Shown here piece after piece: positions 1-8,494 of a DNA stretch of 30,946 nt. The position numbers were made by a program, and so were the translations under genes. Source of the DNA: an uncultured Nocardioides sp. (GTDB taxonomy: Bacteria > Actinomycetota > Actinomycetes > Propionibacteriales > Nocardioidaceae); the NCBI RefSeq assembly GCF_946885725.1, contig NZ_CAMPGZ010000016.1, positions 1 to 30,946 on the forward strand, given 5' to 3'. Below the pieces are notes generated by a model. The model was given only the letters and a program-made list of their open reading frames with translations, was not told where the DNA came from and did not search any database. Position 1 is the stretch's first letter, and each line of letters opens with the position of its first letter.

Positions 1-518
1 GCGATGCCGCAGGTGAGGGCGTGCTCCCCGTGCGGGTCCTCGGCCAGAAGCCCCTCCCAGGCGGCCACCGCCTCGTCGATCTCCCCCACGGCTTCCAGAG
101 CGCGCGCTCGGAGCACTCGCGCGCGCTGCGCCAGCTCGCGGGGGGCCTCGTCCAATCGATCGGCGAGCGCCAGGTCGAGGCGGTCGAGAGCCGCGTGCGG
201 CTCCCCCGTCTCGAGCGACAGCTCGGCGAAGTCGACCTCGATGCGCAACGCGGCGTCGCGGTCCTCGCCGGCGTCGGCCAGCAACGAGTCGACGGGGATG
301 TTCAGCCGCTGCGCCAGCTTGACCAGCACCCGGCCGTCCGGCCTGCGCTGCCCGGACTCGATCCGGGAGATGTAGCTGACGGTGACGTCGTCACCGCCGA
401 GCTGGCCCTGGGTCATCCCGGCCGCCAGGCGCGCAGCGCGCACGCGGCGGCCGAGCAGGGCTGGGTCGATCGCCTGCAGCTGGTCGGCCTGACGCGGGTC
501 CACGCGGCAAGTCTGCAC
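1..518 (-). CDS. XRE-family helix-turn-helix regulator with TPR-like C-terminal part (partial)
   Basis: The gene runs off the left edge, so only about the first 172 residues are visible. Translating the minus strand from GTG at 518 gives an N-terminal helix-turn-helix at roughly residues 24-80: LLGRRVRAARLAAGMTQGQL, then SYISRIESGQRRP, then a stretch ending KLAQRLNIPVDSLL. This is the classic Cro/CI layout. After it comes Ala/Leu/Glu-rich helical sequence (ETGEPHAALDRLDLALADRL) that looks like TPR-type helices. An AAGG lies five bases before the GTG; an in-frame GTG at 503 is the alternative start. The gene is divergent from the P-type ATPase and shares its 190-bp gap, which holds the 17-bp palindrome at 574-590. 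I see no -10 hexamer at the usual distance on this strand, so any control from that site is unclear. It is a DNA-binding regulator by family; target and ligand are unknown. Confidence 0.85.
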   Translation of the reverse strand, partial: MQTCRVDPRQADQLQAIDPALLGRRVRAARLAAGMTQGQLGGDDVTVSYISRIESGQRRPDGRVLVKLAQRLNIPVDSLLADAGEDRDAALRIEVDFAELSLETGEPHAALDRLDLALADRLDEAPRELAQRARVLRARALEAVGEIDEAVAAWEGLLAEDPHGEHALTCGI

Positions 519-573
519 CAGGACCTTGTCAAATTTCCGCAAGTTCCCGAGGAAGGGACGAACCGCAACTGAG

Positions 574-618
574 TCACCACATTCGGGTGACTACGCGCGA
601 CCCGGGCGGCGCCACCGT
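574..618 (+). promoter_or_regulatory. Palindromic operator and promoter of the ATPase/ADI operon (site A)
   Basis: The operator is TCACCACATTCGGGTGA (574-590), matching TCACC-N7-GGTGA. A -10-like hexamer CACCGT (613-618) starts 22 bp after it, predicting transcription from about 625 and an 84-base leader before the GTG at 709. The same arrangement recurs in front of other operons in this window. Operator and hexamer are read directly; the activator role is inference. Confidence 0.6.
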
Positions 619-708
619 GAGTGCGTGCCGATCGGGCTGCCCATGCAGCCGGCGTACGGCGCGGGGCCCCCGGCCGGGAGCCCCTCACGCGACCCGTGGG
701 AGTACACC

Positions 709-3495
709 GTGACGGTCAGCCGAGACAGGACCAGTGACGCCGGAGTCGTGGGGGCGGGGATCGCCACCTCACCGACGCCGTACGGCGCGGACGCGGCGGC
801 CGTCGCCCGTCAGCAGGGCGTGGTCGTCGAGCACGGCCTCAGCAGCGAGGAGGCCCGCACCCGCCTGGCCGCGTTCGGCCCGAACCAGCTGGCCGGCGCC
901 AAGAAGGAGTCCGGCTTCCGCGCGTTCATCCGTCAGTACGAGGACTTCATGCAGGTCATCCTGCTCGTCGCGGCCGTCGTCAACCTGGCCGTGACGCAGG
1001 AGGTCGGCACCTCGGTCGTGCTCGCCGGACTGACCGTGTTCAACGCTGTCATCGGGCTGCGGCAGGAGGCCAAGGCCGAGGAGAGCGTCGCGGCGCTGGC
1101 GCAGATGATGAAGACGGTGGCCCGGGTACGGCGGGACGGCCAGTCCGTCGAGATCGACGCCGCGGAGGTCGTGCCGGGGGACATCGTGCTGGTCGAGGCC
1201 GGCAACCGCGTGCCCGCCGACGGACGAATCGCGGTCGCCGCCACGCTGGAGATCGAGGAGGCCGCACTCACCGGCGAGAGCCTTCCGTCCTCGAAGTCGG
1301 TCGCGCCGGTGCCCGGCGACGATGTCCCGCTGGGCGACCGGACCTGCATGGCGTACATGAACACGTCGGTGACCCGTGGCAGGGGCGAGATCATCGTGAC
1401 CGCGACGGGCATGGACACCGAGATCGGTCACATCGCGGACCTGCTGTCGAACACCGAGAGCGACAAGACGCCGCTGCAGAAGCAGCTCGACGGCCTCTCG
1501 AAGATCATCGCCTCCATCGCCGGCGCCGCGCTGGTCCTCGTCGTGATCCTCGGCCTCGCGCGCGGGGAGTCGTTCGACACCCTCTTCATCACCGGTGTCG
1601 CGCTCGCCGTCGCCGCCATTCCGACCGGACTCCCCGCCGTCGTCACCGCGCTGCTGTCCCTGGGCACCCGCGAAATCGCCCGCCGCAACGCGATCGTCAA
1701 GCGGCTCCCGGCCGTGGAGACGCTCGGCTCGACGTCGGTGATCTGCTCGGACAAGACCGGCACGCTGACGCTGAACAAGATGACAGCCCGCGAGCTGGCC
1801 ATCCCCGGCCACAACCGGTTCACGGTGTCGGGCGAGGGCTACGGGCTCACCGGCGAGATCAAGCACGTCGGCGGCGCCCGCGTCGACCTCGACCCGTACC
1901 TGCTGCCGATGGTGCTCTGCGCCGACGCGGTGCTCGACGGGGAGAACCTCATCGGCGACCCGACCGAGGGCGCGCTGATCGTGCTCGGCGGCAAGGGCGG
2001 GCTGAACATCGAGGAGACCCGGAGGGCCTATCCCCGGATCGCCGAGGTGCCGTTCGACTCGGACTACAAGTTCATGGCGACGTTCCACGAGATGACCGGC
2101 GCCCACGGCGAGCCGGTGGTCCGGTGCTACGTCAAGGGTGCACCCGACGTGCTGATCGCGCGCGCCGCGTCGTACCGGAGCCCCGACAAGGGGATCGTCC
2201 CCGTCACCGACGACAACGTGAGCCTGGCCCTCGAGGTGAACGACCGGATGGCGAAGTCCGGCGAGCGCGTCATGGTCGTGGCCGAGAAGGACTTCTCACG
2301 CGAGACGTTCGACCCGAACGCGAACCTGATCGACCTCGTCGACGACCTCACCATGCTGGCCATGGTCGGCATCGTGGACCCGCCGCGCGCGGAGGCCCGG
2401 GCCGCGATCGCCGAGTGCAGGTCGGCGGGGATCCGGGTGCGGATGATCACCGGTGACCACGCCACGACCGCAGCCGCGATCGCCGGCGAGCTCGGCATCG
2501 AGGGCCGCGCCGTCACCGGTACGGCGTTCGCGGCGATGAGCGACGAGGAGCTGCTCGAGGAGCTGCCCGGCATCGGCGTGGTCGCCCGGGTGGCGCCCGA
2601 GGACAAGATCCGCCTCGTCCAGCTGCTCAAGCGCAGCGGCAACATCGCGGCGATGACCGGCGACGGCGTCAACGACGCCCCCGCGCTCAAGGCCGCCGAC
2701 ATCGGCGTGGCGATGGGCATCACCGGCACCGAGGTCTCCAAGGAGGCCGCGGTGATGATCCTGACCGACGACAACTTCGCCACCATCGTCAACGCCGTGG
2801 CCTACGGCCGCGCGCTCTACGACAACCTGCTGAAGTACCTGCGCTTCCAGATGTCGACACTGGTGGCCTACATCGCGATCTTCCTCGTCGCGGGGGTCAT
2901 CGGGATCGCCGACGGCGCACCGATGAACCCGCTGCAGATCCTGTGGCTCAACATGGTGGTCGACATCCCGATCGCCATCGCGCTCGGCTTCGACAAGCCC
3001 ACGCCCGGCCTGATGGATCGCCCGCCGCGGCCGGTCGGCGCCCCGGTGCTGTCCCGGACCGACTGGGTGCGCCTGTGCGTCCAGGGCGCGGTCATGACCA
3101 CAGGGGCGCTGGTCGCCTACCAGATCGGGAACGCGCAGGGCGGTGCCGTCCTCGGCGCGACCATGCTGCTGACGACGCTCTCGCTGTTCCACCTGGCCGC
3201 CGGCCTGCTCAGCCGCAGCCCCGACGACACGATCTTCGACCGGAAGTTCCTGCCGGACGCGACCCAGCTCCGCCGCTACGGCGCGGCCCTGCTGGCGATC
3301 ATCGCCGTGACGGCGCTCGACATCCTCCAGCGCATCTTCGGCACGACCAGCCTGACGTTCGCGCAGTGGTCCATCTGCGTCGGGCTCGCGCTGAGCCTCG
3401 TCGTGGTCGAGGAGGTCATCAAGCTCGTGCTGCGGACGCGGGCCCAGCGCAGCCGGCCCGCTCCCGCTCTCGCCAGGGTCCCGGCACCCGCCTGA
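709..3495 (+). CDS. Cation-transporting P-type ATPase (P2-like, unusual ion-site residues)
   Basis: A 928-aa ATP-driven membrane cation pump. All P-type signatures are present: a Cation_ATPase_N stretch ([19 protein letters not shown]), TGES at 188-191, phosphorylated Asp348 in [13 protein letters not shown] in the nucleotide domain, and TGDGVNDAP from 650. It has about ten membrane helices. The GTG start was chosen because GGGAG lies six bases upstream and homology begins soon after; the frame is open back to 526. The membrane motifs are odd: helix 4 reads PTGLP (305-309) instead of PEGLP. Aligned to SERCA, helix 5 has Leu718 and Tyr721 where Asn768 and Glu771 bind calcium, while helix 6 keeps Asn748 and Asp752. 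PTGLPAVVT resembles the PVGLPAVVT of fungal H+-ATPases. The transported ion therefore cannot be assigned; calcium by the canonical site seems unlikely. It leads the ADI operon, 32 bp before arcB, and has the conserved palindromic operator upstream. Confidence 0.93.
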   Translation: MTVSRDRTSDAGVVGAGIATSPTPYGADAAAVARQQGVVVEHGLSSEEARTRLAAFGPNQLAGAKKESGFRAFIRQYEDFMQVILLVAAVVNLAVTQEVGTSVVLAGLTVFNAVIGLRQEAKAEESVAALAQMMKTVARVRRDGQSVEIDAAEVVPGDIVLVEAGNRVPADGRIAVAATLEIEEAALTGESLPSSKSVAPVPGDDVPLGDRTCMAYMNTSVTRGRGEIIVTATGMDTEIGHIADLLSNTESDKTPLQKQLDGLSKIIASIAGAALVLVVILGLARGESFDTLFITGVALAVAAIPTGLPAVVTALLSLGTREIARRNAIVKRLPAVETLGSTSVICSDKTGTLTLNKMTARELAIPGHNRFTVSGEGYGLTGEIKHVGGARVDLDPYLLPMVLCADAVLDGENLIGDPTEGALIVLGGKGGLNIEETRRAYPRIAEVPFDSDYKFMATFHEMTGAHGEPVVRCYVKGAPDVLIARAASYRSPDKGIVPVTDDNVSLALEVNDRMAKSGERVMVVAEKDFSRETFDPNANLIDLVDDLTMLAMVGIVDPPRAEARAAIAECRSAGIRVRMITGDHATTAAAIAGELGIEGRAVTGTAFAAMSDEELLEELPGIGVVARVAPEDKIRLVQLLKRSGNIAAMTGDGVNDAPALKAADIGVAMGITGTEVSKEAAVMILTDDNFATIVNAVAYGRALYDNLLKYLRFQMSTLVAYIAIFLVAGVIGIADGAPMNPLQILWLNMVVDIPIAIALGFDKPTPGLMDRPPRPVGAPVLSRTDWVRLCVQGAVMTTGALVAYQIGNAQGGAVLGATMLLTTLSLFHLAAGLLSRSPDDTIFDRKFLPDATQLRRYGAALLAIIAVTALDILQRIFGTTSLTFAQWSICVGLALSLVVVEEVIKLVLRTRAQRSRPAPALARVPAPA

Positions 3496-3527
3496 GACCT
3501 CACTCCTACCGACGAAGGACACCCGCC

Positions 3528-4529
3528 ATGGCGTTCAACCTCCGCAACCGGCACTTCCTCAAGGAGCTGGACTTCACGCCCGCCGAGCTCGAGTACCTGC
3601 TCCGGCTCTCGGCCGAGCTCAAGGCCGCGAAGTACGGCGGGTACGAGGTGCCCCGCCTGACGGGCAAGAACATCGCGCTGATCTTCGAGAAGACCTCGAC
3701 ACGCACGCGCACGGCGTTCGAGGTGGCCGCGAAGGACCAGGGCGCGCACGTGACCTACCTCGACCCCGGCGGCTCGCAGATCGGCCACAAGGAGTCGATG
3801 AAGGACACCGCGCGCGTCCTGGGGCGGACGTTCGACGGCATCGAGTACCGCGGCTTCTCCCAGGCGGGCGTCGAGACGCTGGCCAAGTACGCCGGCGTCC
3901 CGGTGTGGAACGGCCTCACCAACGAGTTCCACCCGACGCAGATCCTCGCCGACGTGCTGACGATGACCGAGCACAGCGACAAGAAGCGCACCGACATCGC
4001 CTACTGCTACCTCGGCGACGCCCGCAACAACATGGGCAACTCCCTGATGGTCGGCGGCTGCAAGTTCGGGATGGACGTCCGCATCTGCGCGCCCGAGCAC
4101 CTGTGGCCCGACGAGACCCTCGTGAAGGAGTGCCACGAGATCGCGCACCAGACGGGCGCCCGGCTCACACTCACCGCCGACGTCGACAGGGCCGTCGCCG
4201 GTGTCGACTTCCTCTACACCGACGTGTGGGTGTCGATGGGCGAGCCGGCCGAGGTCTGGTCCGAGCGGATCAAGCTGCTGATGCCGTACCAGGTGAACGC
4301 CGACGTCGTACGGCGCACCGGCAACCCCGCGGTGAAGTTCATGCACTGCCTGCCGGCGTTCCACAACCGCGAGACCAAGGTCGGCGAGCAGATCTACCAG
4401 GAGCACGGGCTGGAGGCGCTCGAGGTCACCGAGGAGGTGTTCGAGTCGCCGGCGTCGATCGTGTTCGACCAGGCGGAGAACCGGCTGCACACGATCAAGG
4501 CCGTCATGGTCGCGACGCTCGGGTCCTGA
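3528..4529 (+). CDS. arcB: Ornithine carbamoyltransferase, probably catabolic
   Basis: A 333-aa cytosolic enzyme, full length for the family. In the ADI pathway it splits citrulline with phosphate into ornithine and carbamoyl phosphate. The carbamoyl-phosphate motif STRTRT is at residues 57-62, HPTQ at 135-138, and the HCLP motif begins at 273. The ATG has GAAGGA eight bases upstream. The protein sequence alone cannot settle catabolic (arcB) versus biosynthetic (argF) use. Its place between the ATPase and carbamate kinase/arginine deiminase, with no arginine-biosynthesis genes nearby, favours the catabolic role. The gap to carbamate kinase is 10 bp, indicating cotranscription. Confidence 0.95.
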   Translation: MAFNLRNRHFLKELDFTPAELEYLLRLSAELKAAKYGGYEVPRLTGKNIALIFEKTSTRTRTAFEVAAKDQGAHVTYLDPGGSQIGHKESMKDTARVLGRTFDGIEYRGFSQAGVETLAKYAGVPVWNGLTNEFHPTQILADVLTMTEHSDKKRTDIAYCYLGDARNNMGNSLMVGGCKFGMDVRICAPEHLWPDETLVKECHEIAHQTGARLTLTADVDRAVAGVDFLYTDVWVSMGEPAEVWSERIKLLMPYQVNADVVRRTGNPAVKFMHCLPAFHNRETKVGEQIYQEHGLEALEVTEEVFESPASIVFDQAENRLHTIKAVMVATLGS

Positions 4530-4539
4530 GGAGGCAGAC

Positions 4540-5460
4540 GTGCGTGTGGTGATCGCCCTCGGCGGCAACGCGCTCCTGAAGCGGGGGGAGCCGATGACGG
4601 CCGCCGCCCAGAGGGACAACGTCCGGCTGGCCGCGCCGGCTCTCGCGGGGGTCGCGCTCGACCACGAGCTGGTGCTCTCTCACGGCAACGGGCCACAGGT
4701 GGGGCTGCTGGCGCTCCAGGCGGCGGCGTACACGGCCGTCGACCCGTACCCGCTCGACGTCCTGGGCGCCCAGACCGAAGGGATGATCGGCTACGTCCTC
4801 GAGCAGGAGCTCCGCAACGTGCTCCCCGACTCGGAGGAGTTCGCCACGATCATGACGATGGTCGAGGTCGATCCCGAGGACCCGGCGTTCGCGAACCCGA
4901 CCAAGTTCGTCGGTCCCGTCTACACCGAGGGCCAGGCGCAGGCGCTCGCCGCCGAGAAAGGCTGGCCGTTCCGGCGCGACGGGGAGTCGTGGCGGCGCGT
5001 CGTCCCCTCTCCCCTGCCGAAGCACATCTTCCAGATCGACCCCATCCGCGTGCTGCTCGACCGCGACGTCGTCGTGGTCTGCGCCGGCGGCGGTGGCGTC
5101 CCGACGACGTCCACGCCGGGCGCGGACGGCCGTCCCACGTTGTCGGGCGTCGAGGCCGTCATCGACAAGGACCTCGCCAGCGAGCTGCTCGCCCGCGAGG
5201 TCGAGGCGGACCTCTTCGTCATGGCCACCGATGTCGACGGCGTCTACACCGACTGGGGGACGCCCGACCAGAAGCAGCTCACCAAGGTCACCCCCGCCGA
5301 GCTGCGGGGCCTGCACCTCCCGGCCGGGTCGATGGGGCCCAAGGTCGATGCCGCCGCCCACTTCGTCGAGGTCACCGGCCACCGGGCCGCCATCGGCAGC
5401 CTCGAGCAGATCCAGCAGGTCGTCGCCGGCTCCGCCGGCACGCAGGTCGTTGCCGCCTGA
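4540..5460 (+). CDS. arcC: Carbamate kinase
   Basis: A 306-aa cytosolic kinase, normal length. It transfers phosphate from carbamoyl phosphate to ADP, giving ATP, CO2 and ammonia; this is the energy-yielding step of the ADI pathway. The N-terminal [13 protein letters not shown] and the following [11 protein letters not shown] are amino-acid-kinase signatures, and CAGGGGVP and DKDLAS in the middle are typical of carbamate kinases. The start is GTG, supported by GAGGAGG at 4528-4534 that overlaps the arcB stop. Gene order arcB-arcC-arcA is a known variant of this operon. The next gene follows after 34 bp with its own strong ribosome-binding site. Confidence 0.95.
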   Translation: MRVVIALGGNALLKRGEPMTAAAQRDNVRLAAPALAGVALDHELVLSHGNGPQVGLLALQAAAYTAVDPYPLDVLGAQTEGMIGYVLEQELRNVLPDSEEFATIMTMVEVDPEDPAFANPTKFVGPVYTEGQAQALAAEKGWPFRRDGESWRRVVPSPLPKHIFQIDPIRVLLDRDVVVVCAGGGGVPTTSTPGADGRPTLSGVEAVIDKDLASELLAREVEADLFVMATDVDGVYTDWGTPDQKQLTKVTPAELRGLHLPAGSMGPKVDAAAHFVEVTGHRAAIGSLEQIQQVVAGSAGTQVVAA

Positions 5461-5494
5461 CACCGATCCCACAGGGCAACAGAAGGAGACCACG

Positions 5495-6757
5495 ATGTCC
5501 GAGTTCGGTGTCCACTCCGAGGTGGGCCGTCTGCGCAAGGTGATGGTGCACCGACCGGAGCTCAGTCTCCAGCGGCTCACCCCGTCCAACCACGACGAGC
5601 TTCTCTTCGACGACGTGCTGTGGGTGGAGCGGGCGCAGTACGAGCACGACAAGTTCGACTCCCTGATGCGCGAGCGCGGTGTCGAGGTCTTCCTGCTCCA
5701 GCAGCTCCTCGCCGAGGCGCTGGAGGCGAGCGCCGAGGGCCGGCGCCGTCTGATCGAGGTCGCGGCGTCCGAGTACACCGTCGGCGTCTCCCTGGTCGAC
5801 GAGGTCCGCCAGCTGCTCACGGACATGAAGCCCGACGCCCTGGCGGCCCACCTCATCGGCGGGCTCACCGTCGCGGAGTCGGGACTCGACGTCGGAAAGC
5901 TGCGCGCGACGTCCCTGCCTGCCGCCGCGATCGACGACACGAGCATGTTCGTGCTTCCCCCGCTGCCCAACACCCTGTTCACGCGCGACTCGTCCTGCTG
6001 GATCTACGGCGGCGTCACGATCAACCCGATGTACTGGCCGGCCCGGCGGCTCGAGGCCTACAACGTCGCGGCCGTCTACCGCTGCCATCCGATGTTCGCC
6101 GACGCGTCGTTCGAGTTCTGGTACCCCGAGCTGGGCGACGAGGGACGCTTCGAGATCCAGGACTTCGGACGCGCGTCTATGGAGGGCGGCGACGTCCAGC
6201 CCATCGGCAACGGGACCGTGCTCATCGGGCTCAGCGAGCGCACCCAAGCGCGGATGATCGAGCTGGTCGCCCAGCAGCTGTTCGCCAAGGGCGCGGCCGA
6301 GCGGGTGATCGCCGTCGTGATGACCAAGGACCGCGCTCACATGCACCTGGACACCGTGTTCACCATGCTCGACCGCGACGCGGTGACGCTGTACCCGAAG
6401 GTGATGAACAACGTCCGCGCGATCAGCCTGCGGCCCGGGTCGGTTCCCGGCCGCTTCCACGTGACCGAGGAGAAGGACTTCCTGTCCGCCGTGGCGGACG
6501 CCCTCGGCGTGAAGAAGCTGCGCGTGGTCGAGACCGGCGGAGACGCCTACCAGGCGGAGCGCGAGCAGTGGGACGACGGCAACAACGTCGTCGCCCTCGA
6601 GCCTGGCGTGGTGGTCGCCTACGAGCGCAACACCTACACGATCGCGAAGATGCGCGCGGCCGGCATCGAGGTCCTCCCCATCGAGGGCTTCGAGCTCGGC
6701 AAGGGCCGCGGCGGCGGTCACTGCATGACGTGCCCGCTTCTCCGCGACCCGGTCTGA
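5495..6757 (+). CDS. arcA: Arginine deiminase
   Basis: A 420-aa cytosolic enzyme that hydrolyses arginine to citrulline and ammonia, the entry step of the ADI pathway. Expected active-site residues are present: Asp165 in FTRDSS, Glu230 in MEGGDVQ, His284 and Asp286 in MHLDTVFTM, and the nucleophile Cys410 in GGGHCMTCPL near the C-terminus. As I recall it, this C-terminal motif matches the Pseudomonas aeruginosa enzyme. The ATG has AGAAGGAGA spaced seven bases upstream. It sits in the middle of the operon between carbamate kinase and a small membrane peptide plus two carriers. Nothing suggests damage; the protein should be active. Confidence 0.96.
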   Translation: MSEFGVHSEVGRLRKVMVHRPELSLQRLTPSNHDELLFDDVLWVERAQYEHDKFDSLMRERGVEVFLLQQLLAEALEASAEGRRRLIEVAASEYTVGVSLVDEVRQLLTDMKPDALAAHLIGGLTVAESGLDVGKLRATSLPAAAIDDTSMFVLPPLPNTLFTRDSSCWIYGGVTINPMYWPARRLEAYNVAAVYRCHPMFADASFEFWYPELGDEGRFEIQDFGRASMEGGDVQPIGNGTVLIGLSERTQARMIELVAQQLFAKGAAERVIAVVMTKDRAHMHLDTVFTMLDRDAVTLYPKVMNNVRAISLRPGSVPGRFHVTEEKDFLSAVADALGVKKLRVVETGGDAYQAEREQWDDGNNVVALEPGVVVAYERNTYTIAKMRAAGIEVLPIEGFELGKGRGGGHCMTCPLLRDPV

Positions 6758-6772
6758 CGGAAGGAGCGGGTC

Positions 6773-6919
6773 ATGCGATCCGTCGTCCGCTGGGTCATCG
6801 TCGTCGCCGCGGTCCTCGTGGTCATCGGCCTGGTGGCCTTCGCCCGTGGTCCCGAGCACCACCGAGGAGACGAGGTCGGCGCGCTCGTGCTCGGGGCGAG
6901 CACCTCCGCCACAGGATGA
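6773..6919 (+). CDS. 48-residue single-pass membrane peptide in the ADI operon
   Basis: A small open reading frame that fills the gap between arcA and the NhaC-type carrier. The ATG has a strong GGAAGGAG six bases upstream, and its TGA lies six bases before the next start. The peptide begins MRSVVRWVIVVAAVLVVIGL, one hydrophobic helix at about residues 5-24 after a basic N-terminus. A hydrophilic tail with GPEHHRGDEVGALVLGAST follows. It has no recognisable domain. Strong translation signals and tight packing argue that it is a real gene. A small accessory subunit for one of the two downstream carriers, or for the ATPase, is a guess from position only. Confidence 0.65.
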   Translation: MRSVVRWVIVVAAVLVVIGLVAFARGPEHHRGDEVGALVLGASTSATG

Positions 6920-6925
6920 GCTGCC

Positions 6926-8494
6926 ATGTCCAAGGCATCGTCGCGCCACCGGGACGACAGGCACCGCCCGCCTGCCGACCCTCCGCGCACGCCGCGTGAC
7001 CCGACGCTCCTCGACGCGCTGCTGCCGATCGTCGTGCTGATCATCCTGCTGGCGATGACGATCGTGCTGTTCGGCATCGACGCGACGAACGGCCCGCTCC
7101 AGGTCGCGCTGCTGCTGAGCGCCGCGTTCGCCAGCCTGATGGCGTTCAAGAACGGGTACACCGTCGCGGCGGTCGCCGACGCGGCCGTCGGCGGGGTGAC
7201 CTCGGCGATCGGGGCGATCTTCATCCTGCTCGCGGTCGGCGCGCTGATCGGCACCTGGAACATGGCGGGCACGATCCCGACGGTGGTCGACATCGGCATC
7301 CGGCTGCTCAGCCCGGCCTGGTTCTACCTGGCGACCGCGGTCATCTGCGCCCTGGTCGGGGCGGTGACGGGCAGCTCGTGGACGACCGCCGGCACGCTCG
7401 GCGTCGCCTTCGTGGGCATGTCCCGGGTGATGGGGCTCGACGAGGCCATCGCGGCGGGCGCCGTCATCAGCGGTGCCTACTTCGGCGACAAGATGACGCC
7501 GCTGTCCGAGACGACGATCCTGGTGCCGAAGCTCGTCGGCGGCGGGCTGACCGTCGGCGAGCACGTGAAGAACATGTTCTGGACCGCCGGACCCGCCCTG
7601 GGCATCAGCCTGGTCCTCTTCACGATCCTCGGCTTCGCCGCCGACCCCGAGGGAGCGATCAGCACCGACGTGGCTCGCGAGGCCCTGGCGACCGCCTTCG
7701 ACATCTCCGCCCTCAACCTCCTGCCGCTCGTCGCGCTCGTCGTCTTCGCCGTACGGCGGTACCCACCGTTCCTGTCGATCCTCGGCGCCGCTCTCGTCGC
7801 CGGGCTGATGGCGCCGTTCACGCAATGGGACGCCGTCCAGTCGTTCGTGGACGACCCGGACCTCGGGCCGGTCAGCACGTCGATCCACGCGATCTTCGGT
7901 GCGATGGCGACGGGGTTCGTCAGCGCCTCCGGTGTCGTCCCCATCGACGAGCTCTTCTCGCGTGGCGGCATGGCCGGCATGCTCTCGACCATCTGGCTCG
8001 TGCTGGGCGCGCTCTCGTTCGCGGCGGTGATGGAGCACGCCGGCTTCCTGCAGCGGCTGCTGCAACCCGTCGTCACCCGCACCCGCAGCCGGGGCTCGCT
8101 GATCGCCGCCGTGAGCGGCAGCGGTGTGGGTCTCAACGTGATCGCCGGTGACCAGTACGTCGCCGACGTCCTGCCCGCCCGGATGTTCCGGAGGGAGTTC
8201 TCCAAGCGGGGCCTGGCTCCTCAGGTGCTGTCACGAGCCGTCGAGGACTCCGGGACCGTGACCTCGGTCCTCGTCCCGTGGAACACGTGCGGCGCCTACA
8301 TCTCGGGCGTGCTCGGGGTCTCCACCGCGGCGTACTTCCCGTTCTGCTTCTTCAACATCCTGAGCCCGCTGATCGACGTGCTCTACGGCTACCTCGGCTT
8401 CAAGGTGCCCACGGCCGACCGGCCCTGGGCGGACGACGGCACGAACGTCGCTCCCGAGCCCGGCCAGATCCCCACCCCGAAGGAGGCGCCATGA
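6926..8494 (+). CDS. NhaC-family Na+/H+ antiporter-like carrier
   Basis: A 522-aa inner-membrane carrier with about 11-12 hydrophobic helices after a charged 28-residue N-terminal tail. The motif GSSWTTAGTLGVAFVGM followed by GAVISGAYFGDKMTPLSETT is the hallmark of the NhaC family (ion transporter superfamily). Family members exchange Na+ for H+, or amino acids or organic acids. In an ADI operon a carrier importing arginine or exchanging it for ornithine is expected, and NhaC-type proteins have been linked to such clusters. The substrate here is therefore either arginine/ornithine or Na+/H+ for pH balance; sequence alone does not decide. Its TGA overlaps the ATG of the next carrier by four bases, so the two are probably translationally coupled. 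Confidence 0.9.
   Translation: MSKASSRHRDDRHRPPADPPRTPRDPTLLDALLPIVVLIILLAMTIVLFGIDATNGPLQVALLLSAAFASLMAFKNGYTVAAVADAAVGGVTSAIGAIFILLAVGALIGTWNMAGTIPTVVDIGIRLLSPAWFYLATAVICALVGAVTGSSWTTAGTLGVAFVGMSRVMGLDEAIAAGAVISGAYFGDKMTPLSETTILVPKLVGGGLTVGEHVKNMFWTAGPALGISLVLFTILGFAADPEGAISTDVAREALATAFDISALNLLPLVALVVFAVRRYPPFLSILGAALVAGLMAPFTQWDAVQSFVDDPDLGPVSTSIHAIFGAMATGFVSASGVVPIDELFSRGGMAGMLSTIWLVLGALSFAAVMEHAGFLQRLLQPVVTRTRSRGSLIAAVSGSGVGLNVIAGDQYVADVLPARMFRREFSKRGLAPQVLSRAVEDSGTVTSVLVPWNTCGAYISGVLGVSTAAYFPFCFFNILSPLIDVLYGYLGFKVPTADRPWADDGTNVAPEPGQIPTPKEAP

Noticed and set aside
5372..8065. 897-residue minus-strand open frame opposite arcA and the NhaC gene
   Set aside because: Low-complexity His/Arg/Asp-rich translation that mirrors the codon bias of the real genes on the other strand; no domain motifs.
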